Source: CAVRXZ01 sp963773035
Lineage (GTDB): Bacteria; Acidobacteriota; Vicinamibacteria; Vicinamibacterales; CAVVIG01
DNA: 64,000 nt
NCBI GenBank assembly: GCA_963773035.1
Contig: CAVYZX010000037.1
Span: forward strand, 248,001 to 312,000
Direction: 5' to 3'
This document shows positions 34,111 to 41,189 of the stretch, piece after piece (within the stretch, counting starts at the first letter, position 1; each line of letters begins with the position of its first letter). The notes below the pieces were generated by a model. The model was not told where the DNA came from and did not search any database. It saw only the letters and a list, made by a program, of their open reading frames with translations. Made by a program: the position numbers and the translations under genes.

Positions 34111-35049
34111 ATGAACAGCTGCGGTGGTCGCCCGATCGGGGCACTCGCTGCCGTCATGGCCATACTGGCATATCCGGCAGCCGGGCAAATCCCGGTGTTT
34201 CGCACCACCGTGGACCTCGTCAACATGGGTGTCACCGTCATCGACAGAAAAGGTCAGCTGATCTCGGAATTGAAGGCTGACGATTTCGAGATTTACGAGG
34301 ATGGCCGGCTGCAGGCGGTTCGGTACTTCGCCGCCGGCGAGAAGTCCGACCAACCCGGCCCGGAAATGCACCTAGGTCTCGTGCTCGATGTCAGCGAGAG
34401 CATGGGAGAGGAACTGCAGTTCACGCGAACGGCGGCAATCAAGTTCCTCAACACGCTGCTCGATGCCGTCGACGTGACTGTCGTCGATTTCGATACCGAA
34501 GTGCGTACGGCGCGTTTCAGCCAGGCCGAGTTCGCACGCTTGATCGAGCGGATCCGTCGGCAGAAAACCACGGGCATGACCGCACTGTACGACGCCATCG
34601 GCGTGTACCTCGACGGGGCCGCGCGGCAGGAAGGCCGGAAGATCATGGTGCTGTACACCGACGGCTGGGATACCCGCAGCTCGATGCGGCTCTCCGAGTT
34701 GCTGGACCTGCTCAAGGCGTCCGACGTCACCGTCTACGTCGTCGGGGCGATCTCGCATCAGAGTGGGACGAGCCGCGATCAAGCGAGAACGGTCCTCAAT
34801 ACCATTGCCGAAACGACCGGAGGCCAGGCGTTCTATCCGACGTCTACCAAAGACCTCGATCTGATGTACGAGAAGGTGGTGGGTGAAATCCGAGCCCAGT
34901 ACACGATCGGATATGTGTCGAACAACGACCAGGCCGACGGCGCCTGGCGGCGTGTCGAGGTCAAGCTGGCCGCGAAAGACCGGAAGGATTTTCGCATCCG
35001 CTCCCGGAAGGGCTACTTTGCTCCGCTGAGAGGTCCGTCGAAGCCGTAA
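34111..35049 (+). CDS. Secreted VWFA-domain protein (TIGR03436 type)
   Basis: A 312-residue protein with a signal peptide (MNSCGGRPIGALAAVMAILA, cleavage likely after YPAAG), a short beta domain (VDLVNMGVTVIDRKGQLISE, KADDFEIYEDGRLQAVRYFA) typical of the acidobacterial VWFA family, and a VWA domain with an intact metal site DVSES (MGEELQFTRTAAIKF follows) and TGMTALYDAIGVYLDGAA. VWA domains bind protein ligands through a metal ion; the partner is unknown. The ATG at 34111 is chosen because the signal peptide starts there. A TTCACA-17-TAAAGT match (34074-34102) ends 8 nt before the ATG, which could mean a very short leader. It is divergent from the DHH gene. Confidence 0.85.
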   Translation: MNSCGGRPIGALAAVMAILAYPAAGQIPVFRTTVDLVNMGVTVIDRKGQLISELKADDFEIYEDGRLQAVRYFAAGEKSDQPGPEMHLGLVLDVSESMGEELQFTRTAAIKFLNTLLDAVDVTVVDFDTEVRTARFSQAEFARLIERIRRQKTTGMTALYDAIGVYLDGAARQEGRKIMVLYTDGWDTRSSMRLSELLDLLKASDVTVYVVGAISHQSGTSRDQARTVLNTIAETTGGQAFYPTSTKDLDLMYEKVVGEIRAQYTIGYVSNNDQADGAWRRVEVKLAAKDRKDFRIRSRKGYFAPLRGPSKP

Positions 35050-35081
35050 GTGAGCGATTCAGCTCCTCGCTTCCTACACAG

Positions 35082-35121
35082 TCCTGCCCCTAGACCCACC
35101 CCCAATCCCCAGCCCCTAGCA
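35082..35121 (+). repeat. One-armed CCCCTAG-rich repeat before uvrB
   Basis: GCCCCTAGACCCACCCCCAA and then TCCCCAGCCCCTAG form a run of CCCC-A/T words of the same style as the arms of the other intergenic repeats, but no complementary arm is present nearby. The rest of 35050-35156 shows no clear promoter. Confidence 0.4.
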
Positions 35122-35156
35122 GCGACCGCGCATGCCTGGTACGATGGTAAGTTCCC

Positions 35157-37178
35157 ATGCCTTCGGTGTACGACCGTTTCAGCCTCGTGTCCGATTTCGA
35201 GCTTGCCGGCGACCAGGCGCGCGCCATCGGCGAGCTCGTCGAGGGTCTCAATCGCGGGGACACCCATCAGGTCCTGCTGGGTGTGACCGGTTCGGGCAAG
35301 ACGTTTACGATGGCGCAGACCGTTGCCCGCGTGAACCGGCCGACCCTCGTCATGGTCCACAACAAGACGCTGGCGGCGCAGCTCTACCAGGAGTTCAGGC
35401 GATTCTTCCCCGAGAATGCCGTCGAGTATTTCGTCAGCTACTACGACTACTACCAGCCCGAAGCCTACGTGCCCGCCACGGATTCGTACATCGAGAAGGA
35501 AGCGACGATCAACGACGAGATCGATCGGATGCGCCTGTCGGCGACACGGTCGCTGTTCGAACGCCGGGACGTGATTATCGTCGCGAGCGTGTCGTGCATC
35601 TACGGTCTGGGCTCGCCCGAAGCGTATTACGGCATGTTGCTGCCGCTGGAGTGCGGGCAACGCATCGGCCGGGAGCAGGTGCTTCGGAGGCTCGTCGAGA
35701 TTCAATACGAGCGCAACGATCACGAGTTCGGGCGCGGCACGTTTCGAGTCCGCGGCGATATCGTCGAAGTCTATCCCTCGTACGAAGAGCACGCCGTGCG
35801 GGTCGAGCTGTTCGGTGATGAAGTCGACGGATTGGCGTCGTTCGACCCTCTGACCGGTAAGACGCTTCGCCGGCATGACAAGATCGCGATCTATCCCAAA
35901 TCACATTTCGTGGCCCCTCGCGACCGAACGAAGCAGGCGGTGGTCTCGATCAAAGAGGAGTTGGCGTGGTATCGAAGTAAGCTGGAATCGGAAGGGAAGC
36001 TGCTCGAGGCGCAACGCTTGCACCAGAGGACCATGTTCGATCTCGAGATGATTCGCGAGATCGGATATTGCCATGGGATCGAGAACTACGCTCGCCATCT
36101 GAACGGTCGAGCCCCGGGTGAACCACCGCCGACGTTGCTTGACTACCTGCCCAAGGACGCTTTGATCATCGTGGACGAAAGTCATCAAACAGTGCCCCAG
36201 GTTCGCGGGATGTACCACGGAGATCGGTCGCGCAAGGAAGTCCTGGTGGCCTACGGGTTCCGGCTGCCATCGGCGCTCGACAATCGTCCGTTGGACTTCC
36301 AGGAATGGGAACACCGCGTTGGGCAGGTGGTCTTCGTGTCAGCCACCCCCGGCCCTTACGAGCTCGCGAAGTCGCAAGGCGTGGTGGTCGAGCAAATCAT
36401 TCGACCGACCGGGCTGATCGACCCTCCGATTGACGTGCGGCCCGTCAAGGGACAGGTCGACGACCTTTTGCAGGAGATTCGAGCCCGGGCCGAGCGCCGG
36501 GAGCGGGTTCTGGTCACAACATTGACCAAGCGCATGGCCGAAGACCTCACCCAGTACTATCAGGAGCTGGGAGTCAAGGTTCGATATCTGCATTCCGACA
36601 TCGAGACGCTGGAGCGGGTCGAGATTCTGAGAGATCTTCGGCGAGGCGAGTTCGACGTACTTGTAGGGATCAACCTCCTTCGGGAAGGGCTGGATTTGCC
36701 CGAAGTGTCGTTGGTGGCGATCCTCGACGCCGACAAAGAGGGGTTTCTGCGATCGGCCGGCTCGTTGATTCAGACGTCCGGACGGGCGGCGCGAAATGTC
36801 AATGGGCGCGTCATCATGTACGCTGATAAGGTGACGGACTCGATGCGCGGTGCCATGGGGGAAACCGAGCGCCGCCGAGCGCTCCAAACCGCCTACAACG
36901 CAGAACACGGCATCACGCCGCAATCGATCGTCAAGCAGATCGACGATGTCATGTCGAGTGTCTACGAGCGCGACTACATGACTCCCTCTGTCGCGCGCGA
37001 GACGACTCCGCGATTCCGCACGCAGGCCGAGCTGGACGCGTATGTCCTCAACCTCCAGGAACAAATGAAGACGGCGGCGACGAATCTCGACTTCGAGAAG
37101 GCCGCCGCGCTCCGAGACCAGATCAAGGTTCTGCGCGACCCACAGTATGGCCCTCCAGGCCTGGTCCGGAGGGTGTGA
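35157..37178 (+). CDS. uvrB: Excinuclease ABC subunit B
   Basis: DNA-damage verification helicase of nucleotide excision repair. The 673-residue protein shows Walker A GVTGSGKTFTMAQ (about 41-53), the damage-probing beta-hairpin region YYDYYQPEAYVPATDSYIEK, helicase motif DESHQTVPQV, VSATPGPYEL, motif VI region QTSGRAARNVNGRV and a C-terminal UVR motif (NLDFEKAAALRDQIKVLR) for UvrC binding. Length is normal. mlaE follows 6 nt later, an unusual neighbour, suggesting joint transcription. Confidence 0.97.
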   Translation: MPSVYDRFSLVSDFELAGDQARAIGELVEGLNRGDTHQVLLGVTGSGKTFTMAQTVARVNRPTLVMVHNKTLAAQLYQEFRRFFPENAVEYFVSYYDYYQPEAYVPATDSYIEKEATINDEIDRMRLSATRSLFERRDVIIVASVSCIYGLGSPEAYYGMLLPLECGQRIGREQVLRRLVEIQYERNDHEFGRGTFRVRGDIVEVYPSYEEHAVRVELFGDEVDGLASFDPLTGKTLRRHDKIAIYPKSHFVAPRDRTKQAVVSIKEELAWYRSKLESEGKLLEAQRLHQRTMFDLEMIREIGYCHGIENYARHLNGRAPGEPPPTLLDYLPKDALIIVDESHQTVPQVRGMYHGDRSRKEVLVAYGFRLPSALDNRPLDFQEWEHRVGQVVFVSATPGPYELAKSQGVVVEQIIRPTGLIDPPIDVRPVKGQVDDLLQEIRARAERRERVLVTTLTKRMAEDLTQYYQELGVKVRYLHSDIETLERVEILRDLRRGEFDVLVGINLLREGLDLPEVSLVAILDADKEGFLRSAGSLIQTSGRAARNVNGRVIMYADKVTDSMRGAMGETERRRALQTAYNAEHGITPQSIVKQIDDVMSSVYERDYMTPSVARETTPRFRTQAELDAYVLNLQEQMKTAATNLDFEKAAALRDQIKVLRDPQYGPPGLVRRV

Positions 37179-37184
37179 CCTCGC

Positions 37185-37958
37185 GTGGTCAGGCTGCTGA
37201 CAGACTGGGTGAAGCGGATCCTGTTGGAGGTCCAGGAGTACGTGCGCCTGTGCGTCAGGGCGTTTCGGGGATGCTTTACCCGGCCGTTCTACCGATACGA
37301 TCTCTGGGAGCAATTCGACGCGATTGGGTGGGCTTCGCTGACGGTCGTGCTGTTGACCGGCTTCTTTACTGGGGCGGTTCTGGCACTACAGAGTGGACTG
37401 ACCCTCGACCAGTTCGGTGCCCGACCGGTCGTCGGCCGGCTCGTCAGCGCATCGATGATCAAAGAGCTCGGTCCTGTGTTGACCGGCCTGATGTTGAGTG
37501 GTCGCGTCGGATCAGGCATTGCGGCAGAGCTGGGCTCGATGGTCGTGACCGATCAAATCAACGCGCTGCGTTCCCTTGGGACCGATCCGGTGCGCAAGCT
37601 GGTCGTTCCCCGAATGTTGGCCGGCATTTTCATGGCGCCGGCACTGACCGTCGTCGCCGATTTTGTGGGGATTGTCGGGGGCTGGATGGTCGCCCGGTTT
37701 CGCTTGCAGGTCGCGTCCGGCCTGTACTGGTCGTCGATCCGCCAGGCCTTATACATGCAAGACGTGTGGATGGGCCTCATCAAGCCCTTCGTGCTGGGCT
37801 TCGTGATCGTCACGATTGCGTGTCACGTCGGGCTGCGGACGAGCGGAGGTACGCGAGGAGTCGGTCAAGCGACGACCCAGGCCGTGGTCGCCGGATCGGT
37901 CGCCGTCATCGCAGTGGACTACTTTGTGACCCAGGCGCTCATCTCTCTCTTCTACTGA
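37185..37958 (+). CDS. mlaE: MlaE family lipid ABC-transporter permease
   Basis: Inner-membrane permease that, with MlaF and MlaD, moves phospholipids between inner and outer membranes. The 257-residue protein has about five transmembrane helices and family signatures VLALQSGLTLDQFGA, IKELGPVLTGLMLSGRVGSG and EINALR-like DQINALRSLGTDPVRKLVVP. The start is GTG at 37185, 6 nt after uvrB. The stop overlaps the mlaF start (TGATG), so the two are coupled. Confidence 0.94.
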   Translation: MVRLLTDWVKRILLEVQEYVRLCVRAFRGCFTRPFYRYDLWEQFDAIGWASLTVVLLTGFFTGAVLALQSGLTLDQFGARPVVGRLVSASMIKELGPVLTGLMLSGRVGSGIAAELGSMVVTDQINALRSLGTDPVRKLVVPRMLAGIFMAPALTVVADFVGIVGGWMVARFRLQVASGLYWSSIRQALYMQDVWMGLIKPFVLGFVIVTIACHVGLRTSGGTRGVGQATTQAVVAGSVAVIAVDYFVTQALISLFY

Positions 37959-38824
37959 TGGCCACGCGACCGATGGTTCAAGGAGCCGTTGATACGGAGA
38001 AGTCGGAGCGGGCCTCGAGCGGCACCGAGGAGCCGGTCGTGGCATTCGAGCACGTCTCGCTGGCGTTCGACGACAAAGTCATTCTGAAAGACGTCAGTTT
38101 CGCGTTGAATTCGGGGCACACGAAGATCATCCTGGGTGCGAGCGGCGCCGGCAAATCGATCACGTTGAAGATCATTCTGGGGCTGTTGAAGCCGGATGCC
38201 GGTGCGGTATGGGTCAACGGTCATCGCGTGGACCAGCTCACCGAGGACGCCATAATGACGGTTCGCGCCGATGTCGGCATGGTCTTTCAGGAAGGGGCGC
38301 TGTTCGACTCGCTCACGGTCCGCGAGAACGTCGGGTATCGGCTGTACGAGGAAAGCAATCAGCCGCTGGAAGCGGTCGATCGCCGCGTCCAGGAAGTGCT
38401 CGGATGGGTCGGCTTATCCGAGTTCACCGATCGCATGCCGTCGGCGTTGTCCGGCGGTCAGCGCCGCCGGGTGGCGATTGCCCGGGCGATGACGTCGAAA
38501 CCCAAGATCATTCTCTATGACGAGGCCACGACCGGCCTCGATCCGATTACCGCGACGACGGTGGACGACGAGATTATCAAGTTGAGAGATCTGGAAGAAG
38601 TGAGCTCGATTGTCGTGACGCATCAGCTTCGCGACGCGTTTTACGTCGCGACGAAGACCGCCGAGCGAACCAGGGATGGCAAGATTCGAATCGGGCTTGC
38701 GGAACGTGAAAAGGAACGTGAAACCGAGTTCCTGATGCTCCGCGATGGCCTCATCGTGTTCGAAGGCGACGCCGAGGCGCTGCGGAACTCGAAGGACGAA
38801 TACTTGAGGACGTTTCTCTCGTAA
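37958..38824 (+). CDS. mlaF: MlaF family lipid ABC-transporter ATPase
   Basis: Energises the lipid transporter. The 288-residue protein has Walker A GASGAGKSITLK, Q-loop VGMVFQEGALFDSLTV, ABC signature LSGGQRRRVAIARAM, Walker B KIILYDEATTGLDPIT and the switch His in IVVTHQLRDA. About 28 extra residues precede the ABC fold and a charged stretch (AEREKERETEF) sits in the late region. The same frame is open upstream to 37175 through mlaE, but that part is an out-of-frame shadow of mlaE. An AT at 37958 overlaps the mlaE stop, with a second possible ATG at 37973. Confidence 0.95.
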   Translation: MATRPMVQGAVDTEKSERASSGTEEPVVAFEHVSLAFDDKVILKDVSFALNSGHTKIILGASGAGKSITLKIILGLLKPDAGAVWVNGHRVDQLTEDAIMTVRADVGMVFQEGALFDSLTVRENVGYRLYEESNQPLEAVDRRVQEVLGWVGLSEFTDRMPSALSGGQRRRVAIARAMTSKPKIILYDEATTGLDPITATTVDDEIIKLRDLEEVSSIVVTHQLRDAFYVATKTAERTRDGKIRIGLAEREKERETEFLMLRDGLIVFEGDAEALRNSKDEYLRTFLS

Positions 38825-38844
38825 TTGGTTATGGGTTTCAGGTA

Positions 38845-38866
38845 GCTTCCGGCTTAAGCCGGAAGC
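38845..38866. repeat. Perfect 22-bp palindrome, copy 2 (mlaF-mlaD)
   Basis: Identical to 21445-21466 (GCTTCCGGCTT plus its reverse complement). Here the arms extend to 17 bp with one mismatch (CAGGT-A at 38840 against ACCTG at 38869-38873). No T-run follows, and the gene downstream continues in the same operon. Confidence 0.85.
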
Positions 38867-38899
38867 CACCTGGCAAGTGGTACTTGAAGGATCAAGATC

Positions 38900-39940
38900 A
38901 TGCCCCGCACACGTTCGCTAGCCTGGTCCGAGCTCAAGGTCGGCATTCTGACAGTCGTGGCCCTCGTGATCGTCGCGCTCACGATTTTCGCGCTGACTGG
39001 CAATCGAGGCTTTTTCTGGCAGCGCTATAGCCTGAAGTCGCGGTTCGACAACATCGCGGGTCTCAAAGAGGGATCACCAGTGCGAATCGCCGGTGTCGAG
39101 GTCGGGTCTGTCACCGGCGTCGAATTCGTCGGCGAGAAAGTGGATGTGACCTTCGAGCTCAACAAGACCCATCGCGAGCGCATCACCACCGCATCGATTG
39201 CCAAACTGGGTTCCGTTTCGCTGCTGGGCGAAAGCGCGGTCGACCTGACGCCCGCGACCACGGGCGCTCCCATTCCCGAATGGGGTTACGTCCCACAAGG
39301 ACGCCCGACGGCGGCCCTGGCCGACGTGACCGACCAGGCCAGCCGAGGGGTCGAGGAGCTCACCAAACTGCTCCAGGACGTCCGGGCCGGAAGAGGCACT
39401 GTCGGAAAGCTGGTCACCGACGATCAGCTCTATACCGACTTGACCCGGTTCGTTGCCACCGCAGGCGACGTTACGCGCGGCATCCAACAGGGCGAGGGCA
39501 CGCTTGGGAAACTGGCCAAGGATCCGAAAGCGGCACAGGCCTTGGAAGCGTCTCTCTCGAACCTGGAGGCAATGACGCGGCAGATTAACTCCGGAGAGGG
39601 AAGCATCGGACGTCTGCTGAAGGATGAGACGTTTTCCCGGACGCTCACCAGCGCGACAGCCAATCTCAATGAATTGACCGCAAAGGTCAATCGCGGGGAA
39701 GGGACGGCGGGGAAGTTGGTCACGGACCCATCGCTATTCAATCGGCTGAACGCCGTTGGCGATCAATTCGATCAGCTGTTGAGTCGCTTGAACGAAGGAC
39801 AGGGGACCGCCGGCCAGTTGCTGAAAGATCGACAGTTATATGAGAACATGAATGGCGCCGTGACCGATCTTCGAACGTTGGTGGCCGACATTCGAAGGGA
39901 ACCGCGAAAGTATCTCAACGTCAGGGTTAGTATCTTCTGA
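38900..39940 (+). CDS. mlaD: MlaD/MCE domain protein with GxGTxGxL repeats
   Basis: Substrate-binding subunit of the lipid transporter. The 346-residue protein has one N-terminal membrane anchor (VGILTVVALVIVALTIFALT, about 14-33), an MCE domain (about 40-130; LKEGSPVRIAGVEVGSVTGV) and then five repeats of the form G-x-G-T/S-x-G-x-L-x-x-D, at about 161, 197, 232, 267 and 301 (GRGTVGKLVTDDQ, GEGTLGKLAKDPK, GEGSIGRLLKDET, GEGTAGKLVTDPS, GQGTAGQLLKDRQ), separated by helical stretches. Such tails are known in MCE proteins of Gram-negative bacteria and may form a periplasm-spanning helical tube. It follows mlaF after a palindromic repeat. Confidence 0.92.
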   Translation: MPRTRSLAWSELKVGILTVVALVIVALTIFALTGNRGFFWQRYSLKSRFDNIAGLKEGSPVRIAGVEVGSVTGVEFVGEKVDVTFELNKTHRERITTASIAKLGSVSLLGESAVDLTPATTGAPIPEWGYVPQGRPTAALADVTDQASRGVEELTKLLQDVRAGRGTVGKLVTDDQLYTDLTRFVATAGDVTRGIQQGEGTLGKLAKDPKAAQALEASLSNLEAMTRQINSGEGSIGRLLKDETFSRTLTSATANLNELTAKVNRGEGTAGKLVTDPSLFNRLNAVGDQFDQLLSRLNEGQGTAGQLLKDRQLYENMNGAVTDLRTLVADIRREPRKYLNVRVSIF

Positions 39941-39974
39941 ACCCCACGATTCGGGACCGAACGAGGAGAACCAC

Positions 39975-40250
39975 ATGGCCAGAGATGACGGAGCCGGAGC
40001 AGGAAGCGTACTGTTGGCGTTTCTATTGGGCGCCGTGAGCGGAGCGGCGGTTGCGTTACTCTACGCGCCGGCTACCGGTCGCGAGACGCGCGAGTACCTG
40101 GGAGAAAGGGCACGCGAAGGACGGGAGCGGGCGAACGTCGTGGCCGAAAAGGGGCGCCAGATCCTGAACGAAGGTCGCGAAACGCTTACCACTGCCGTCG
40201 AGCGGGGACGTGAAGCCTATCAACAGGCTCGGGCGCGGGAGAACGCGTGA
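39975..40250 (+). CDS. YtxH-type small membrane protein
   Basis: A 91-residue protein with one N-terminal transmembrane helix (SVLLAFLLGAVSGAAVALLY) directly followed by APATGRETREYLGERAREGR, the YtxH-domain pattern, then a charged amphipathic helix to the C-terminus. AGGAG lies 7 nt before the ATG. Members are envelope-associated or stress-related in other bacteria; the precise role is unknown. It overlaps the next gene by 4 nt and follows mlaD after 34 nt, so it likely belongs to the same envelope operon. Confidence 0.8.
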   Translation: MARDDGAGAGSVLLAFLLGAVSGAAVALLYAPATGRETREYLGERAREGRERANVVAEKGRQILNEGRETLTTAVERGREAYQQARARENA

Positions 40251-40669
40251 ACGCGTGGTCGCAGGTCTTCCTGGGCGTGATCGCCGGAGCGACGCTGATC
40301 ACGGCGATCATTCAGGTCGGAGTCCTGATTGCTGCGGGCCGATTGGCGCGTCGCATCTCCCGCCTGGTCGATCGGATTGAACTCGAGCTGAAACCCACGT
40401 TTACGCACGTGAACACGATTGGCCGGGACGCCTCACGCGTGATGGCGCTGGCGACGGCGCAGGTCGAGCGTGCCGATCATCTGCTTGGCCAACTAGCTGA
40501 ACAGGTCGAGACGACCGTGACGACGGTCCAGAGCAGCCTGGGTGCGCCTGCGCGGGAAGGCAGAGCGTTGATGAATGCCTTCCGGGCGGCGCTGGACTCG
40601 ATCCGGGAAACGAGGCGCAATCCCCGCTCCCGGCGCCGCGCCGAAGAAGAAGACGCCCTCTTTATCTAG
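40247..40669 (+). CDS. DUF948-like membrane-anchored helical protein
   Basis: A 140-residue protein with an N-terminal transmembrane helix (VFLGVIAGATLITAIIQVGV, about 7-27), then a long predicted helix (LARRISRLVDRIELELKPTF, and VERADHLLGQLAEQVETTVT) and a basic tail (RRNPRSRRRAEEED). The architecture matches DUF948-type proteins, which often accompany YtxH proteins. It begins at GTG overlapping the YtxH stop. Function is unknown. Confidence 0.7.
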   Translation: MNAWSQVFLGVIAGATLITAIIQVGVLIAAGRLARRISRLVDRIELELKPTFTHVNTIGRDASRVMALATAQVERADHLLGQLAEQVETTVTTVQSSLGAPAREGRALMNAFRAALDSIRETRRNPRSRRRAEEEDALFI

Positions 40670-40742
40670 TCAAGAATCTCGCCCCGCAGGCGTGAAGAGC
40701 CCTTCATACCGAAACCTCAACGCCATTAGTGCCGCAAACTAT

Positions 40743-40775
40743 TTGTGAGTCGCCTACGTCTGTAGTAGAAATACT
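40743..40775 (+). promoter_or_regulatory. Predicted promoter and BlaI-type operator of the blaI operon
   Basis: TTGTGA (40743-40748), a 17-nt spacer and TAGAAA (40766-40771) form a plausible promoter. Overlapping it are two inverted repeats, CTAC-GTCT-GTAG (40754-40765) and AGTA-GAAA-TACT (40764-40775). BlaI/MecI repressors bind palindromes with TACA/TGTA half-sites over their own promoter, so these fit as the operator. This is a prediction from position and symmetry. Confidence 0.45.
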
Positions 40776-40796
40776 GACGGAAGTAGGAGGACCCAA

Positions 40797-41189
40797 GTGG
40801 CCTTGCCCAAGCTGACGAGACTCGAGCTGCAGATCATGGAGGCGCTCTGGAATCGAGGTGCGTCCGCGATTCGAGAGATTCAAGAGGCTTTCCCGGCCGA
40901 GGACCAACCCGCGTACACCACCGTCCAAACCATGGTCTATCGGCTCGAAGCCAAGAAGGCGATTCGCCGGGTGAAGAAGATCGGCAATGCGCATATTTTC
41001 GAAGCGATGATCTCGCGATCAGCCGCTCAACGGCGGCTGGTCGACGAGCTTCTCAGCTTCTTCGGGGGACGCACGCAGCCGGTCGTCGCGCACCTGATCG
41101 AGTCGGGCCGGTTGACGCTGGAGGACGTCCAGGAGGCGGAACAGACGCTTCGGAGGCTGTCGAAAGAGAGAAAGGACAAGTCGTCATGA
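40797..41189 (+). CDS. blaI: BlaI/MecI/CopY family transcriptional repressor
   Basis: A 130-residue dimeric winged-helix repressor. LPKLTRLELQIMEALWNRG and YTTVQTMVYRLEAKKAIRRV are the family's helix-turn-helix and wing region, and the C-terminal helices (FFGGRTQPVVAHLIESGRL) form the dimer part. AGGAGG (40785-40790) precedes the GTG start. In known systems BlaI is cleaved after its partner BlaR1 senses a signal. The partner gene overlaps the stop by 4 nt (ATGATG...). The inferred operator lies just upstream. Symbol by family analogy; a role in beta-lactam resistance is not implied. Confidence 0.93.
   Translation: MALPKLTRLELQIMEALWNRGASAIREIQEAFPAEDQPAYTTVQTMVYRLEAKKAIRRVKKIGNAHIFEAMISRSAAQRRLVDELLSFFGGRTQPVVAHLIESGRLTLEDVQEAEQTLRRLSKERKDKSS

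Noticed and set aside
37175..37957. N-terminal extension of the MlaF reading frame
   Set aside because: The frame is open by chance across mlaE; the real start overlaps the mlaE stop and begins the ABC domain.
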